Source of the DNA: Mycobacterium asiaticum
GTDB lineage: Bacteria > Actinomycetota > Actinomycetes > Mycobacteriales > Mycobacteriaceae
Length of the DNA: 64,000 nucleotides
Direction of reading: 5' to 3'
Assembly: GCF_001673315.1 (NCBI RefSeq)
Contig: NZ_LZLQ01000055.1
Span: 1-64,000 of the forward strand
The notes below the pieces were generated by a model that saw nothing but the letters and a program-made list of their open reading frames with translations, was not told the DNA's origin and made no database searches. The position numbers were made by a program, and so were the translations under genes. Below are positions 18,701-26,329 of the stretch, piece by piece. Each line of letters begins with the position of its first letter. Within the stretch, counting starts at the first letter, position 1.

Positions 18701-18932
18701 GTACCACCGCGGCCGCGCGGGTGACCAGTTCAGTGATGATCTCGCGCAGTCGCTCCGGTCCGACGGCGGCGGCGATGTCCATCGAGTGCACCATGTCGGC
18801 GAACAACACCGTCACCTGCTTGTACTCGGCCGGGGCGTCCGCCTGTATCAGCGGTGCGCCGCATCCGTGACAGAAGCGCGCGTTCGGCAGCGCTTCGACG
18901 CCGCATGTGCGGCAACCCGTTACGGTCGTCAT
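15768..18932 (-). CDS. Class III nucleotide cyclase fused to ATPase and helical repeats
   Basis: A 1,054-residue cytosolic signalling protein. ATG 18932 follows AGAGGGG. Domain order: zinc ribbon (Cys7, 10, 21, 24); class III cyclase domain (residues 37-210) with metal-binding Asp46 (FADMV) and Asp90 (GDG) and purine-contact Lys86; an AAA/STAND-type ATPase with Walker A GPAGIGKTR (about 266) and VFVIEDVHWIDE (Walker B, about 383); then a TPR-like region to the end. There is no LuxR DNA-binding domain. At the position of the canonical GDxVNxAxR loop it has G160-E161-Q-V-G164-M-A-Q-R168, so the usual transition-state Asn is Gly. Catalysis may therefore be weak or altered. Its stop faces the epimerase stop with a 42-bp gap. 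Confidence 0.9.
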   Translation of the reverse strand: MTTVTGCRTCGVEALPNARFCHGCGAPLIQADAPAEYKQVTVLFADMVHSMDIAAAVGPERLREIITELVTRAAAVVQRYGGTVDKFTGDGIMALFGAPAALEDHALRAGLAALGIQEEVNRLAADLTDGVTLVLRIGLNSGEVIAGEIGSGALGYTAIGEQVGMAQRMESVAPAGGVMVSESTARLIEGVAVLGEAQRVQVKGAHNAVPAFPLISVATQPEQLKVSQSTLVGRGWEVSALATMLDRAKADRGSVVALSGPAGIGKTRLVREAVHLAKAHGFQVFSSFCESHAADIPYRVMGRLLGAVVETHGLADEAARARVRARFPNGEPQDLLLLDDLLGILDVRTELGKIDPDARRRRLTALLSATLLARSEPAVFVIEDVHWIDEASESMIADLLSVIPQTRSVVLVTYRPEYRGALQLVGGAQTFALAPLTEPEAAALVSELLGDDPSVEEIGEIIAARAAGNPLFAEEITRELAERGVLGGQRGHYACTADAAEVRVPPTLQSTIAARIDRLSPAAKQTLSAAAVVGSRFAADLLASLGIEPFIDELIDAELVDQVGFSAQPEYAFRHPMIRSVAYESQLRSDRARLHRRLAEAIQTRETQATDQSAALIAEHLEAAGDGPDAYGWHMRAANWATNRDIAAARLSWERAQHIADALPVDDARRTAWRIAPRTMLCGVAWRVHSDATARFEELRQLCSASGDKASLAIAMAGQVIDLAYQARIREASHLASEAMALIESVDEPTLTVALSFAPIYAKGESTEWSQVLQWSQRVIDLAHGDPTMGNFIIGCPLAIAFTTRAIACYCLGRPGWQEDMRQGLDMARRADPLSYARAVAYVYFPGIPAGVLRPDVRAVREIEGALRIAERAGDNFALAFARLTLGVALVHHETAEDHDRGERLLNEVTELFQRQGHNLSELPIVNVYGARDMARRGQRDEAIPLMRATVEHLATEAQLLTWGIPATAVLVETLLDRGAAGDVAEAEAAIDRVAQERHSEDLPVRAIWLLRMRALLARARGDTAEYTRLADRYLQLAISLGFEGHIVWAEAMP

Positions 18933-19128
18933 CCAACCCCTCTGCGTTGAGCCCGTCACGGCCCCCGGGTTGTCCGGCCCTCACAGAATAGGCGCAGTCG
19001 GCGGACACGTCACGGTCGTTGTGCCGAACCGTCGCATACTCCGCCCACGATGGCGATGTCAGGCGGCGCGATCGTGTCCACCGCCGAGTCATCGCGACCA
19101 TGCCGGGCGAACGCGAAATCCGGGACGG

Positions 19129-20166
19129 TCACTTCTTGCGGTCCGTATCCCGGCTCGGCTGAACCCTTTTCGGCTCACCCGGCATCTTGGGATAGTTCGG
19201 CGGATAGGGCATGTCGCCGAGGCCACGCTCCTCGTCAGCTTCGACCATTTCCAGCAGACCAGCGATCGACTGGGCGGTTTCGTCCATGCCTGCCCACGGA
19301 TCGTCACGACTCGCCACCAGGTCAGGGACGGTCGCCATGGTGTAGTCATCCGGGTCGGCCTGCGCCAACTCCGCCCAACTCAGCGGTGTCGAGACGGTCG
19401 CGATCGGGGTACGTCGCACCGAATACGGCGATGCCATGGTGCGGTCCCGGGCGTTCTGGTTGAAGTCGATGAAGATGCGCTTTCCTCGCTCTTCCTTCCA
19501 CCACGACGTGGTCACCGCGTCGGGCGCCCTCCGCTCGATCTCGCGGGCCAGCGCGATGCCGGCCCGGCGGACCTGGATGAAATCCCAGTCGGGTGCGATC
19601 CGCAGGAAGACGTGGATGCCGCGCCCGCCGGATGTCTTGGCATAACCCACCAGGCCGAGTTCGTCGAGCAGCGGCTGCAGCACGTCGACCGCGACCGCTC
19701 GAGCTTCCGGGAAGCCGGTGCCCGGTTGGGGATCCAGGTCGATGCGCAATTCGTCAGGGTGCTCGGTATCGGGACAGCGCACTTGCCACGGGTGCAGCGT
19801 CACGGTGCCCATCTGCGCTGCCCACACGATCGCTGCCGGATGCGTCACCTTCAACGCGTCGGCGGTGCGTCCGGACGGGAACGTCACCCGGCAGGTCTCC
19901 AAATAGTCGGGGTGATGCTGCGGGATCCGCTTCTGGTAAATCTCTTCGCCGTCGATGCCGTCGGGAAAGCGCTGCAGATGGGTCGGTCGGTCGCGCAGCG
20001 GGGAAAGCATCGGACCGCCGGCTCGTCCTGTTGTCACGGCACGGTAGTACTCGACCAACCGGCCTTTGGTGCCGTTCTTTCCCAGCTCGGGGAAATACAC
20101 CTTGTCCCGGTTGGTCAGCCGGACGGCGATGCCGTCGACGTCGAGTTCTTCTGCTGCGACTGCCAT
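19129..20166 (-). CDS. LigD-type polymerase/primase domain protein (Rv3730c-like)
   Basis: Stand-alone archaeo-eukaryotic-primase-fold polymerase of 345 residues, the family that acts with ATP-dependent ligases in double-strand-break and base-excision repair. ATG 20166 follows GGAG. Landmarks: LTNRDKVYFPE, EIYQKRIPQHHPDYL, RIDLDPQPGTGF (catalytic DxD, Asp-Leu-Asp), SGGRGIHVFLRI, and DFNQNARDRTMASPYSVRRTPIATVSTPL. It is divergently paired with ligC, 37 bp apart, a linkage conserved in mycobacteria. Confidence 0.93.
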   Translation of the reverse strand: MAVAAEELDVDGIAVRLTNRDKVYFPELGKNGTKGRLVEYYRAVTTGRAGGPMLSPLRDRPTHLQRFPDGIDGEEIYQKRIPQHHPDYLETCRVTFPSGRTADALKVTHPAAIVWAAQMGTVTLHPWQVRCPDTEHPDELRIDLDPQPGTGFPEARAVAVDVLQPLLDELGLVGYAKTSGGRGIHVFLRIAPDWDFIQVRRAGIALAREIERRAPDAVTTSWWKEERGKRIFIDFNQNARDRTMASPYSVRRTPIATVSTPLSWAELAQADPDDYTMATVPDLVASRDDPWAGMDETAQSIAGLLEMVEADEERGLGDMPYPPNYPKMPGEPKRVQPSRDTDRKK

Positions 20167-20203
20167 AGGTGGACTCCAGCATGCCGCACGCCAGAATGAA
20201 GCA

Positions 20204-21268
20204 ATGGACTTACCCGTCATGCCGCCCGTGTCGCCAATGCTGGCCAAGTCGGTCAAGACGATTCCGCCGGACGCGTCATATGAGCCCAAGTGGGACGGCT
20301 TCCGCTCCATCTGCTTCCGCGACGGTGACGAGGTTGAACTCGGAAGTCGCAATGAGCGGCCCATGACGCGCTATTTCCCCGAGTTGGTCGAGGCGGTCAA
20401 GGCCGAACTGCCGCAGCGCTGCGTCATCGACGGTGAGATCGTGATCGCCACCGATCAGGGACTGGATTTCGAGGCGTTGCAGCAACGCATCCACCCGGCG
20501 GACTCCCGGGTGCGGATGCTGGCAAAACAGACGCCCGCGTCATTCATCGCATTCGATCTGCTGGCCCACGGTGAGGACGACTACCGGGGTCGTCCGTTCA
20601 GCGAGCGGCGTGCGGCCCTGGTCGACGCGCTCGCCGATTCGGGACCCTCGATTCACGTCACGCCGGCCACCACCGACCGCGACATCGCGCAGCAGTGGTT
20701 TTCCGACTTCGAGGGCGCCGGTCTGGACGGTGTCGTGGCCAAACCGCTTACCGTCACCTATCAGCCGGACAAGCGGGTGATGTACAAAATCAAGCACGAA
20801 CGCACGGCGGACTGCGTGGTCGCCGGATACCGGGTGCACAAATCCGGCGGGGAGACCATCGGTTCGTTGTTGCTTGGTCTCTACCAAGATGACGGCCAGC
20901 TCGCGTCCGTCGGTGTGATCGGCGCCTTTCCCATGGCCGAGCGCAGGCGCCTCTTCACCGAGCTGCAGCCACTGGTCACCACCTTCGATAACCATCCGTG
21001 GAACTGGGCCGCGCACGAAGCGGGCGAACGTACCCCACGCAAGAACGAGTTCTCGCGCTGGAATGCCGGCAAGGATCTGTCGTTCGTTCCGCTGCGACCC
21101 GAGCGGGTGGTCGAGGTCCGCTACGACCACATGGAGGGCGCCCGCTTCCGCCATACCGCTCAATTCAACCGGTGGCGGCCCGACCGGGATCCGCGCTCGT
21201 GCACTTATGAACAGCTCGAGCGACCGGTCAGCTTCAGGTTGCGCGACATCGTGCCGGGCCTCGCATGA
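20204..21268 (+). CDS. ligC: ATP-dependent DNA ligase LigC
   Basis: A 354-residue ligase. The adenylation Lys29 lies in YEPKWDGFR; further motifs are ELGSRNERPMTRYFPEL (motif Ia/III region), DGEIVIA (III), DGVVAKP (IV) and YKIKHERTADCVVAGY (V). The OB-fold end has FVPLRPERVVEVRYDHMEGARFRH. ATG 20204 has CAGAAT six bases upstream, suggesting a leaderless transcript. Works with the divergent polymerase gene in NHEJ-like and excision repair; LigC has also been implicated as a backup to LigD. Confidence 0.96.
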   Translation: MDLPVMPPVSPMLAKSVKTIPPDASYEPKWDGFRSICFRDGDEVELGSRNERPMTRYFPELVEAVKAELPQRCVIDGEIVIATDQGLDFEALQQRIHPADSRVRMLAKQTPASFIAFDLLAHGEDDYRGRPFSERRAALVDALADSGPSIHVTPATTDRDIAQQWFSDFEGAGLDGVVAKPLTVTYQPDKRVMYKIKHERTADCVVAGYRVHKSGGETIGSLLLGLYQDDGQLASVGVIGAFPMAERRRLFTELQPLVTTFDNHPWNWAAHEAGERTPRKNEFSRWNAGKDLSFVPLRPERVVEVRYDHMEGARFRHTAQFNRWRPDRDPRSCTYEQLERPVSFRLRDIVPGLA

Positions 21269-21291
21269 CACGGGTGGGCCCTCTGCCCCCC

Positions 21292-21297
21292 TAGGAT
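21292..21297 (+). promoter_or_regulatory. -10 element TAGGAT, leaderless promoter
   Basis: TAGGAT ends six bases before ATG 21304. The same layout recurs before the tandem paralogue and before two distant relatives at 40285 and 44937. Confidence 0.6.
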
Positions 21298-21303
21298 GTC
21301 GAA

Positions 21304-21741
21304 ATGCTGCATGTGTCCGCACTGTTCGTCTCGCGTAGCGCCGCATTCGACGAGCAGGGCGCGATCAACGCCACGTCCTTACCGATGGCTTGGTTCGAAG
21401 TCGACGAAATGCCCTTGTGGGCAACGGTTCCCGTTGTTCTGGTGGTGCACGCGCCTGCCGGCGGAGATTATGATCCGGAACTGCATGTCGTGTGCAAAGA
21501 CCCCGCCGGGGTGCCGCGCGGGTCCCTGCGGGCGGCATGGCACTGGCCAGATGATGGGAACCGCGCCTCCAAATACCGCTGCTTTACCCAAGACCTCTCG
21601 TTCCCGGTAGCGGCGCCCGGGGAGTACACGGTAGGTGCCTATTACGACGCCGACGGCAAAATCGAGTTGTTCACTCCCGTTCCGATTTCAATTCTGTTGG
21701 CCGAGACGAGTCCTGGCGAACAGGCCGATGGAAGCGGCTAG
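21304..21741 (+). CDS. Small beta-rich protein, tandem paralogue 1
   Basis: A 145-residue cytosolic protein with no signal peptide. It contains VPVVLVVHAPAGGDYDPELHVVCKDP, a WPDD segment and SFPVAAPGEYTVGAYYD, a strand pattern like an immunoglobulin-type sandwich. Clearly homologous to the next gene (shared VVLVVHAPAGG, YDPEL, VVCKDPxG, SKYRCFT). More distantly it resembles the proteins at 40285 and 44937, which may belong to the DUF6941 group. Function unknown. Confidence 0.75.
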   Translation: MLHVSALFVSRSAAFDEQGAINATSLPMAWFEVDEMPLWATVPVVLVVHAPAGGDYDPELHVVCKDPAGVPRGSLRAAWHWPDDGNRASKYRCFTQDLSFPVAAPGEYTVGAYYDADGKIELFTPVPISILLAETSPGEQADGSG

Positions 21742-21744
21742 GCT
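21739..21744 (+). promoter_or_regulatory. -10 element TAGGCT, leaderless promoter
   Basis: TAGGCT overlaps the stop codon of the upstream paralogue and ends six bases before ATG 21751. This decides that start over ATG 21745. Confidence 0.6.
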
Positions 21745-21750
21745 ATGCCG

Positions 21751-22176
21751 ATGCATGTAGCCGGTCTTCTGGTGGCGGGAGCCGCCAACATCGACGATTC
21801 CGCGATCGACGCCACCCGCTTGCCCATCACCAGCTACGAGGTCAACCAGACCCCGGTGTGGCTGACCATTCCCCTCGTTCTGGTGGTGCACGCGCCGGCC
21901 GGCGGGGAATACGATCCCGAGTTGTTCGTCGTCTGCAAAGATCCCGGTGGCACGATTCGCGGAACAGTGCGCTTCGCCTGGCAATGGCCGGACGAGGACG
22001 GCAGGCCGTCCAAATACCGTTGCTTCACCCCGCAACTCTCGTTCGCGATCGAGACCACGGGAGAGTACGCAATCGGGGTCTACCGCGATCCGGAGGCCAC
22101 GAATTCGATAGGCACCCCCACACCGCTTTTCATCGGGCTGGCCGGGGGACGTCAGCGACGCTCCGGCGGCAACTAG
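21751..22176 (+). CDS. Small beta-rich protein, tandem paralogue 2
   Basis: A 141-residue paralogue of the preceding gene: MHVAGLLVAGAANIDD aligns with MLHVSALFVSRSAAFDE. Shared blocks are VLVVHAPAGGEYDPEL, VVCKDPGG, WPDEDG, SKYRCFTPQLSF and GEYAIGVY. ATG 21751 is preferred over 21745 because it aligns with the paralogue and keeps the six-base spacing to TAGGCT. It has its own promoter, so the two copies can be regulated independently. The stop overlaps the P450 stop by four bases. Confidence 0.75.
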   Translation: MHVAGLLVAGAANIDDSAIDATRLPITSYEVNQTPVWLTIPLVLVVHAPAGGEYDPELFVVCKDPGGTIRGTVRFAWQWPDEDGRPSKYRCFTPQLSFAIETTGEYAIGVYRDPEATNSIGTPTPLFIGLAGGRQRRSGGN

Positions 22177-23411
22177 ACGGAAACGGCCAGCGCCGACAAC
22201 CCTCGCAACGTGACGTTCGATTTGTACACCGGTTCACCGGCCAACCGGGCATCCGGAAATCGTGCCGTCACTGCGGACAACGCCACGCTGGCCTCCAACC
22301 GGGCCAACGGGGCACCCAAGCAGTAGTGCGCGCCCCGGCCAAACCCTAGATGGCGCAACGCCGTTCGATCCGGATCGAAGACGTCGGGCCGGTCGAATTC
22401 GGCGGGATCACGGTGCGCTGCAGCCAGCAGCAGCATCAACACATCCCCCGCGGCCACATCGGTGCCGCCAATTGTCATGGGGTCGAGGGCAATTCGGCTG
22501 AGCTGCTGCACCGGCGGGTCGTATCGCAGGGTTTCTTCGACCACCGCCGCCGCGCGGGCAGGATCCCCCGCCAACGCCGTCCACTGCCGGCCGTCTCGCA
22601 GCATCGCCAGGACGGCGTTGCCGATCAAATTCACCGTGGTCTCGTGACCGGCCACCAGGAGCAGCACGCACGTCGAGACGATCTCCTCCTCAGTCAGCTG
22701 ATCACCGGATTCGTTGACGGCGACCAACGCCGACAACAGATCGTCACCCGGGCACGACCGGCGCCGCGCGATCAGGCCGTGCAGGTAATCACGCAGTCCG
22801 GCACCGGCACTTAACGATTCGTCCAGTTCGTCGGACCTGTCGTCGGTGAAGAACGGGTCCAGCGCCTTGGCCAACACCGCAGACGCGCGACTGAACTGTG
22901 GCTCGTCTTCGATCGGCACGCCGAGCAAGCGGCAGATGACCGCGACCGGCAGCGGGTAGGCGAAGTCGGCAACCACGTCGAAACTGCCCTTTTCGGCGAT
23001 GCGGTCCAGCAGACCGTCGACCAATGCGCTGATCTCTGGCTCCAGTGCATTGACCACTTTAGGGGCGAATGCCTTACTGACCAGCTTGCGCAGCCGGGTG
23101 TGATCGGGCGGGTCGAGAAACAGGAAACTCGGTGGCGTTTCGCTCCGCACCGACGGATCCGCCTCGATCATTTGCTGCGCCGCCGTCGAGTTGAGGTGGT
23201 TGCTGCTCGACGACGGATGCCGCAGCACCTCGTCGCAATCGCGGTACGACGAGAAAAGGACAAAACCGCTGCCCGGCAGTGCCAGCGGTCCGCCGGCGCG
23301 CAACTCGGCACACACCGGATAGGGGTCCGCACGGCTTACCGGGTCCAGCAGTTGCAACAGCAACGTCTGCGGATCAGCCTGTTCGGTGGGAACCGTGGTC
23401 ATGGTGACCAT
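22173..23411 (-). CDS. Cytochrome P450
   Basis: Soluble heme monooxygenase, about 412 residues. The I-helix oxygen-activation motif is LLVAGHETTV, the K-helix ExxR is ETLRYDPP, and the heme-ligand loop is FGRGAHYCLGAPLARLE with the axial Cys. The start could be at this ATG or at the Met three codons on (MTTVPTEQ). The redox partners are not adjacent. Substrate unknown; no subfamily is assigned. Confidence 0.95.
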   Translation of the reverse strand: MVTMTTVPTEQADPQTLLLQLLDPVSRADPYPVCAELRAGGPLALPGSGFVLFSSYRDCDEVLRHPSSSSNHLNSTAAQQMIEADPSVRSETPPSFLFLDPPDHTRLRKLVSKAFAPKVVNALEPEISALVDGLLDRIAEKGSFDVVADFAYPLPVAVICRLLGVPIEDEPQFSRASAVLAKALDPFFTDDRSDELDESLSAGAGLRDYLHGLIARRRSCPGDDLLSALVAVNESGDQLTEEEIVSTCVLLLVAGHETTVNLIGNAVLAMLRDGRQWTALAGDPARAAAVVEETLRYDPPVQQLSRIALDPMTIGGTDVAAGDVLMLLLAAAHRDPAEFDRPDVFDPDRTALRHLGFGRGAHYCLGAPLARLEASVALSAVTARFPDARLAGEPVYKSNVTLRGLSALAVSV

Positions 23412-23479
23412 TGTGCCTGGACCCGATCAAGGCGGGTCTGACCACGAAGACCACGACACGCATGGGCATTTCCCGAACA

Positions 23480-23983
23480 TCAGGAATCACTTCGGATTTC
23501 ACCTTCGGCGACGTGCCCACCGACGTCCGGGTACGCCATCAGTCGGTCGAGAAACACGTGCTGCCCCTTGAGTAGTTTGGTGCGTGCCAGCGTCACCGGA
23601 AACCAGTCGACGCGATCGATTTCGGGGAACTGCCGCAGCTTCCCCGAACCGCGCGGCCATTCCATTTCGAAGGTGTTGCTGTGCGCGTCGGTGATGTCGA
23701 GATCGCTGCCGACGGCAAAGACGGTGACCACCTTGCCGCTGGGTTGCTTCACCGTGCCCAGGTCGATTCGCGGGCCGTCCGGCACTGCCAACCCCAGTTC
23801 TTCGGCGAACTCGCGCTGAGCGGCCTCCCACGGGTCGTCTCCGTCGTCGTACTCACCTTTCGGGATCGACCAGGCACCGTCGTCCTTGCGAGCCCAGAAC
23901 GGTCCGCCCGGATGCGCGATGAGCACGTCGACGGCACCGGCGCCGACCCGGTACAGCAGCAGACCCGCACTGAGCTTGGGCAT
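23480..23983 (-). CDS. Nudix hydrolase (Rv3733c-like)
   Basis: A 167-residue Nudix pyrophosphatase. The Nudix box runs GEYDDGDDPWEAAQREFAEELGL, shortened here to its key residues G, E, REFAEELG. The N-terminal KLSAGLLLYR and WSIPKGE are typical. Located 3 bp after tgs2 in the same direction, so the two are probably co-transcribed, as in M. tuberculosis. Substrate unknown. Confidence 0.93.
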   Translation of the reverse strand: MPKLSAGLLLYRVGAGAVDVLIAHPGGPFWARKDDGAWSIPKGEYDDGDDPWEAAQREFAEELGLAVPDGPRIDLGTVKQPSGKVVTVFAVGSDLDITDAHSNTFEMEWPRGSGKLRQFPEIDRVDWFPVTLARTKLLKGQHVFLDRLMAYPDVGGHVAEGEIRSDS

Positions 23984-23986
23984 GAT

Positions 23987-25351
23987 TCAGACCCCGACGG
24001 CCTGCTCCAGATCTTTCAGCGACGTCTCGAGATGAGCGAGTAACCGTTGCAGGTGCGGCACGCTGCGACGGCATCCGACCAAACCGAAATCGAGGTTGCC
24101 GGCATTGTTCACCAACGTGATGTTCAGCGCCTGGCCCTCGGGGATGTTCGACAACGGATAACTGCCGTCGAGCTGGGCGCCGCCGTAATACAGCGACTCT
24201 CCCACCCCTGGCACGTTGGAGATAACGATGTTGAACGGCGGCGGCACCGCCGAAAGAAATCCCGGCACCCCGGCCAGGGTCAGTGGCGCCATGTTCAGTG
24301 CCGACAACGCCAGCACTTGGTACGACGGCAGCTCCGCCAGCACCTTTTTGTTTTGGCGCATGGACTCGGCCACGATCTCGATCCGCTTTGCCGGATCCTC
24401 GACGTCGGTGGCCAGGTTGCACAGAATGCTGCCCACCTTATTGCCCCCGCTGTCGGCGTCCGCCTCCGACCGCAGGCTCACCGGGACCATCGCGACCAGT
24501 GGTGTGTCCGGCAACGAGTCCTGCTCGAGCAGGTAGTAGCGCAGCGCGCCGGCGCACATCGCCAGCACGGTGTCGTTCACCGTGACACCGGCGGCCTGCT
24601 TGACGCTCCTGATGCGGTCCAATGACCAGGATTGGGCCGCGCACCGACGTGCCCCACCGACCTTCACATTCAGCATGGTGTGCGGCGCTGCGAACGGTAG
24701 CGTCAACTGCTGCTCCAGCAACGCGGCTCGGGCCAGCTTCAGCGCCGAAGGGGCAACTCCCACAACGGATCCGGCTGCTTTCACCAAAGAGGTCAGCGGG
24801 TTTCGGGCGGGTTTGCTCGACGGCGGCCCGGGTGGTCGCGGCAGGTTCCACATCGCTTTCACCTGGGTGTCGTCCGGGTCGGTGGACATGGTGCGTTGCA
24901 TGAGCTTGACGGCGGACACACCGTCGATCAACGCGTGATGCATTTTGGTGTACAGCGCGAAGCGGCCGTCCTTGAGGCCCTCGACGACGTGCAGTTCCCA
25001 AAGGGGGCGGTGGCGGTCCAGCAGGCTGGTGTGCAACCGCGAGGTGAGCTCCAGCAGGTCGCGCACCCGGCCTGGGGTCGGCAACGCCGAACGTCGGACG
25101 TGATAGTCCATGTCGACTTCGTCGTCGAAAGTCCACGCCAGTTGCGAGATTCCGCCGCCAATTGTCGCCGGGTGTTTGCGGAAGGTCGGCTGAAATTCGT
25201 CGTTGGCAACCAGGCGGTCGTAGAACTCCCGAACAAAGTCCGGGCCGGCACCCGCCGGTGGCTTGAACAACGACAGGCCGCCCACGTGCATGGGATGCTC
25301 GCGCGATTCGGTGAAGAGAAACATCGAATCGGTGGGCATCATCAATTCCAT
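23987..25351 (-). CDS. tgs2: Triacylglycerol synthase, WS/DGAT family (Tgs2)
   Basis: Acyl-CoA:diacylglycerol acyltransferase of 454 residues that makes storage triacylglycerol. The catalytic motif HHxxxDG is present as MHHALIDGVSA (about residue 133). Further signatures are NDTVLAMCAGALRYYLL and ISNVPGVGESLYYGGAQL, both typical of the family. ATG start MELMMPTDSMFLFTESREHPMHVGGL matches the usual N-terminus. Orthologous by position to Rv3734c. Confidence 0.94.
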   Translation of the reverse strand: MELMMPTDSMFLFTESREHPMHVGGLSLFKPPAGAGPDFVREFYDRLVANDEFQPTFRKHPATIGGGISQLAWTFDDEVDMDYHVRRSALPTPGRVRDLLELTSRLHTSLLDRHRPLWELHVVEGLKDGRFALYTKMHHALIDGVSAVKLMQRTMSTDPDDTQVKAMWNLPRPPGPPSSKPARNPLTSLVKAAGSVVGVAPSALKLARAALLEQQLTLPFAAPHTMLNVKVGGARRCAAQSWSLDRIRSVKQAAGVTVNDTVLAMCAGALRYYLLEQDSLPDTPLVAMVPVSLRSEADADSGGNKVGSILCNLATDVEDPAKRIEIVAESMRQNKKVLAELPSYQVLALSALNMAPLTLAGVPGFLSAVPPPFNIVISNVPGVGESLYYGGAQLDGSYPLSNIPEGQALNITLVNNAGNLDFGLVGCRRSVPHLQRLLAHLETSLKDLEQAVGV

Positions 25352-25383
25352 GCACTCATTAAAGCGTGTCTAACACGTCTGTT

Positions 25384-25421
25384 CAGACTCTCCTGAGACT
25401 CTCTTGGGACTCTGTTGAGTT
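25384..25421 (+). repeat. Degenerate GACTCT tandem repeats upstream of tgs2
   Basis: AGACTCTCCTG, AGACTCTCTTGG and GACTCTGTTGAG follow one another with an 11-13 bp spacing. They begin about 30 bp upstream of the tgs2 start codon and so could lie in its promoter. Confidence 0.5.
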
Positions 25422-25513
25422 CTAGACGGGACCCGCCGATTTCGCCTGGTGTCCCTTTTTCACGAGCGTGACTGCACCCCGCCGCGATCGGGACGCGCCA
25501 GTGGTGGCTTGCG

Positions 25514-25533
25514 GCTAGTTAGGTCAACCTAAC
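25514..25533 (+). promoter_or_regulatory. Palindromic operator resembling an iron (IdeR) box
   Basis: GTTAGGT and ACCTAAC (25518-25533) are perfect inverted arms two bases apart, eight bases upstream of the -10 of the next gene. Aligned by eye, 25514-25532 matches 13 of 19 positions of the IdeR consensus TTAGGTTAGGCTAACCTAA. A different regulator with a TTAGGT half-site is equally possible. Confidence 0.5.
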
Positions 25534-25540
25534 GATCAGA

Positions 25541-25546
25541 TACCCT
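25541..25546 (+). promoter_or_regulatory. -10 element TACCCT, leaderless promoter
   Basis: TACCCT ends six bases before GTG 25553. Together with the palindrome at 25518-25533 it forms a compact, probably repressible promoter. Confidence 0.55.
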
Positions 25547-25552
25547 CGAGCG

Positions 25553-26260
25553 GTGTCTCAACCAACCGATCCTTTGACAACCGATGCCCCGAGCGTCGGC
25601 ATCGACGCCCCGAAGAGCCTGCGCGAATACGCGAAGACAACCGTGATCAACACGGTGCCGCCGGTGCTTGCCTACTACGGACTGCGGCTGTTCGGCGTGA
25701 CTCCCTACCTGGCGCTGGTCGGCGCGATCGTCGTTGCGACGCTGCAGGGTCTGTACACCGTCGTCCGCAAACGCAAGCTCGAACCCGTCAACGTCGCCGT
25801 GCTGGTGTGCGCCGCGGCATCGCTGACCGTCGCGTTCACCACCAAGAACCCTCGTATCGTCCAGGTCACCGAACTCATCCCCGCTACGTTTCTGGTCTAT
25901 TCCGTCGTGGTGAGCGGCCTGATGGGTAAACCCACCTCGAAATTGATCGCCGGGGTGATCGCGCCCGGCCTCGCCGAATCGGCGTTGGTGCAGCGCGGCT
26001 GGACGCAGCGCGAAATTCAGGACTGGCACCATCTGCACACACGTCTGTGCGTGCGGCTCGGGCTGATCTGTGGCCTGTTTCCTTTCGCCGCGGTCGCCTG
26101 CATCTTCACGTTGCCGGTGGACGTATCCCAGATCTTGATTGTTTCGGTCGGCCCGACCCTGCTCGTGGTGTGTATAGCGACCGCGACCACCCTGTTTCGC
26201 AAGTTCGTCCGCGACACCGACCAGGCCGCCGCAGAACGGGACAGCCTGCCTGCGGCCTAA
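25553..26260 (+). CDS. VC0807-type multi-span membrane protein
   Basis: A 235-residue integral membrane protein with about five to six spans: TVINTVPPVLAYYGLRLFGV, YLALVGAIVVATLQGLYTVV, VNVAVLVCAAASLTVAF, LIPATFLVYSVVVSGLM, LGLICGLFPFAAVACIFTL, ILIVSVGPTLLVVCIATA. The arrangement resembles the VC0807 family, distant from intracellular septation proteins. The role is unknown. If the upstream palindrome is an IdeR box, iron-linked expression would be expected. Confidence 0.72.
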   Translation: MSQPTDPLTTDAPSVGIDAPKSLREYAKTTVINTVPPVLAYYGLRLFGVTPYLALVGAIVVATLQGLYTVVRKRKLEPVNVAVLVCAAASLTVAFTTKNPRIVQVTELIPATFLVYSVVVSGLMGKPTSKLIAGVIAPGLAESALVQRGWTQREIQDWHHLHTRLCVRLGLICGLFPFAAVACIFTLPVDVSQILIVSVGPTLLVVCIATATTLFRKFVRDTDQAAAERDSLPAA

Positions 26261-26268
26261 AGCCGATA

Positions 26269-26298
26269 TTGACAGTGACTGCCAATACGGCATAGCGT
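26269..26298 (+). promoter_or_regulatory. Promoter with palindromic operator before the oxidoreductase/SDR/TetR operon
   Basis: TTGACA (26269-26274) and TAGCGT (26293-26298), 18 bp apart, make a housekeeping-type promoter. The -35 box is embedded in the near-palindrome TTGACAGTGACTGCCAA (26269-26285, one mismatch). The TetR gene at the end of this operon is the natural candidate repressor. Confidence 0.6.
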
Positions 26299-26329
26299 GC
26301 CGCAGGTCACCGTCCATCGGGAGGTCGCC

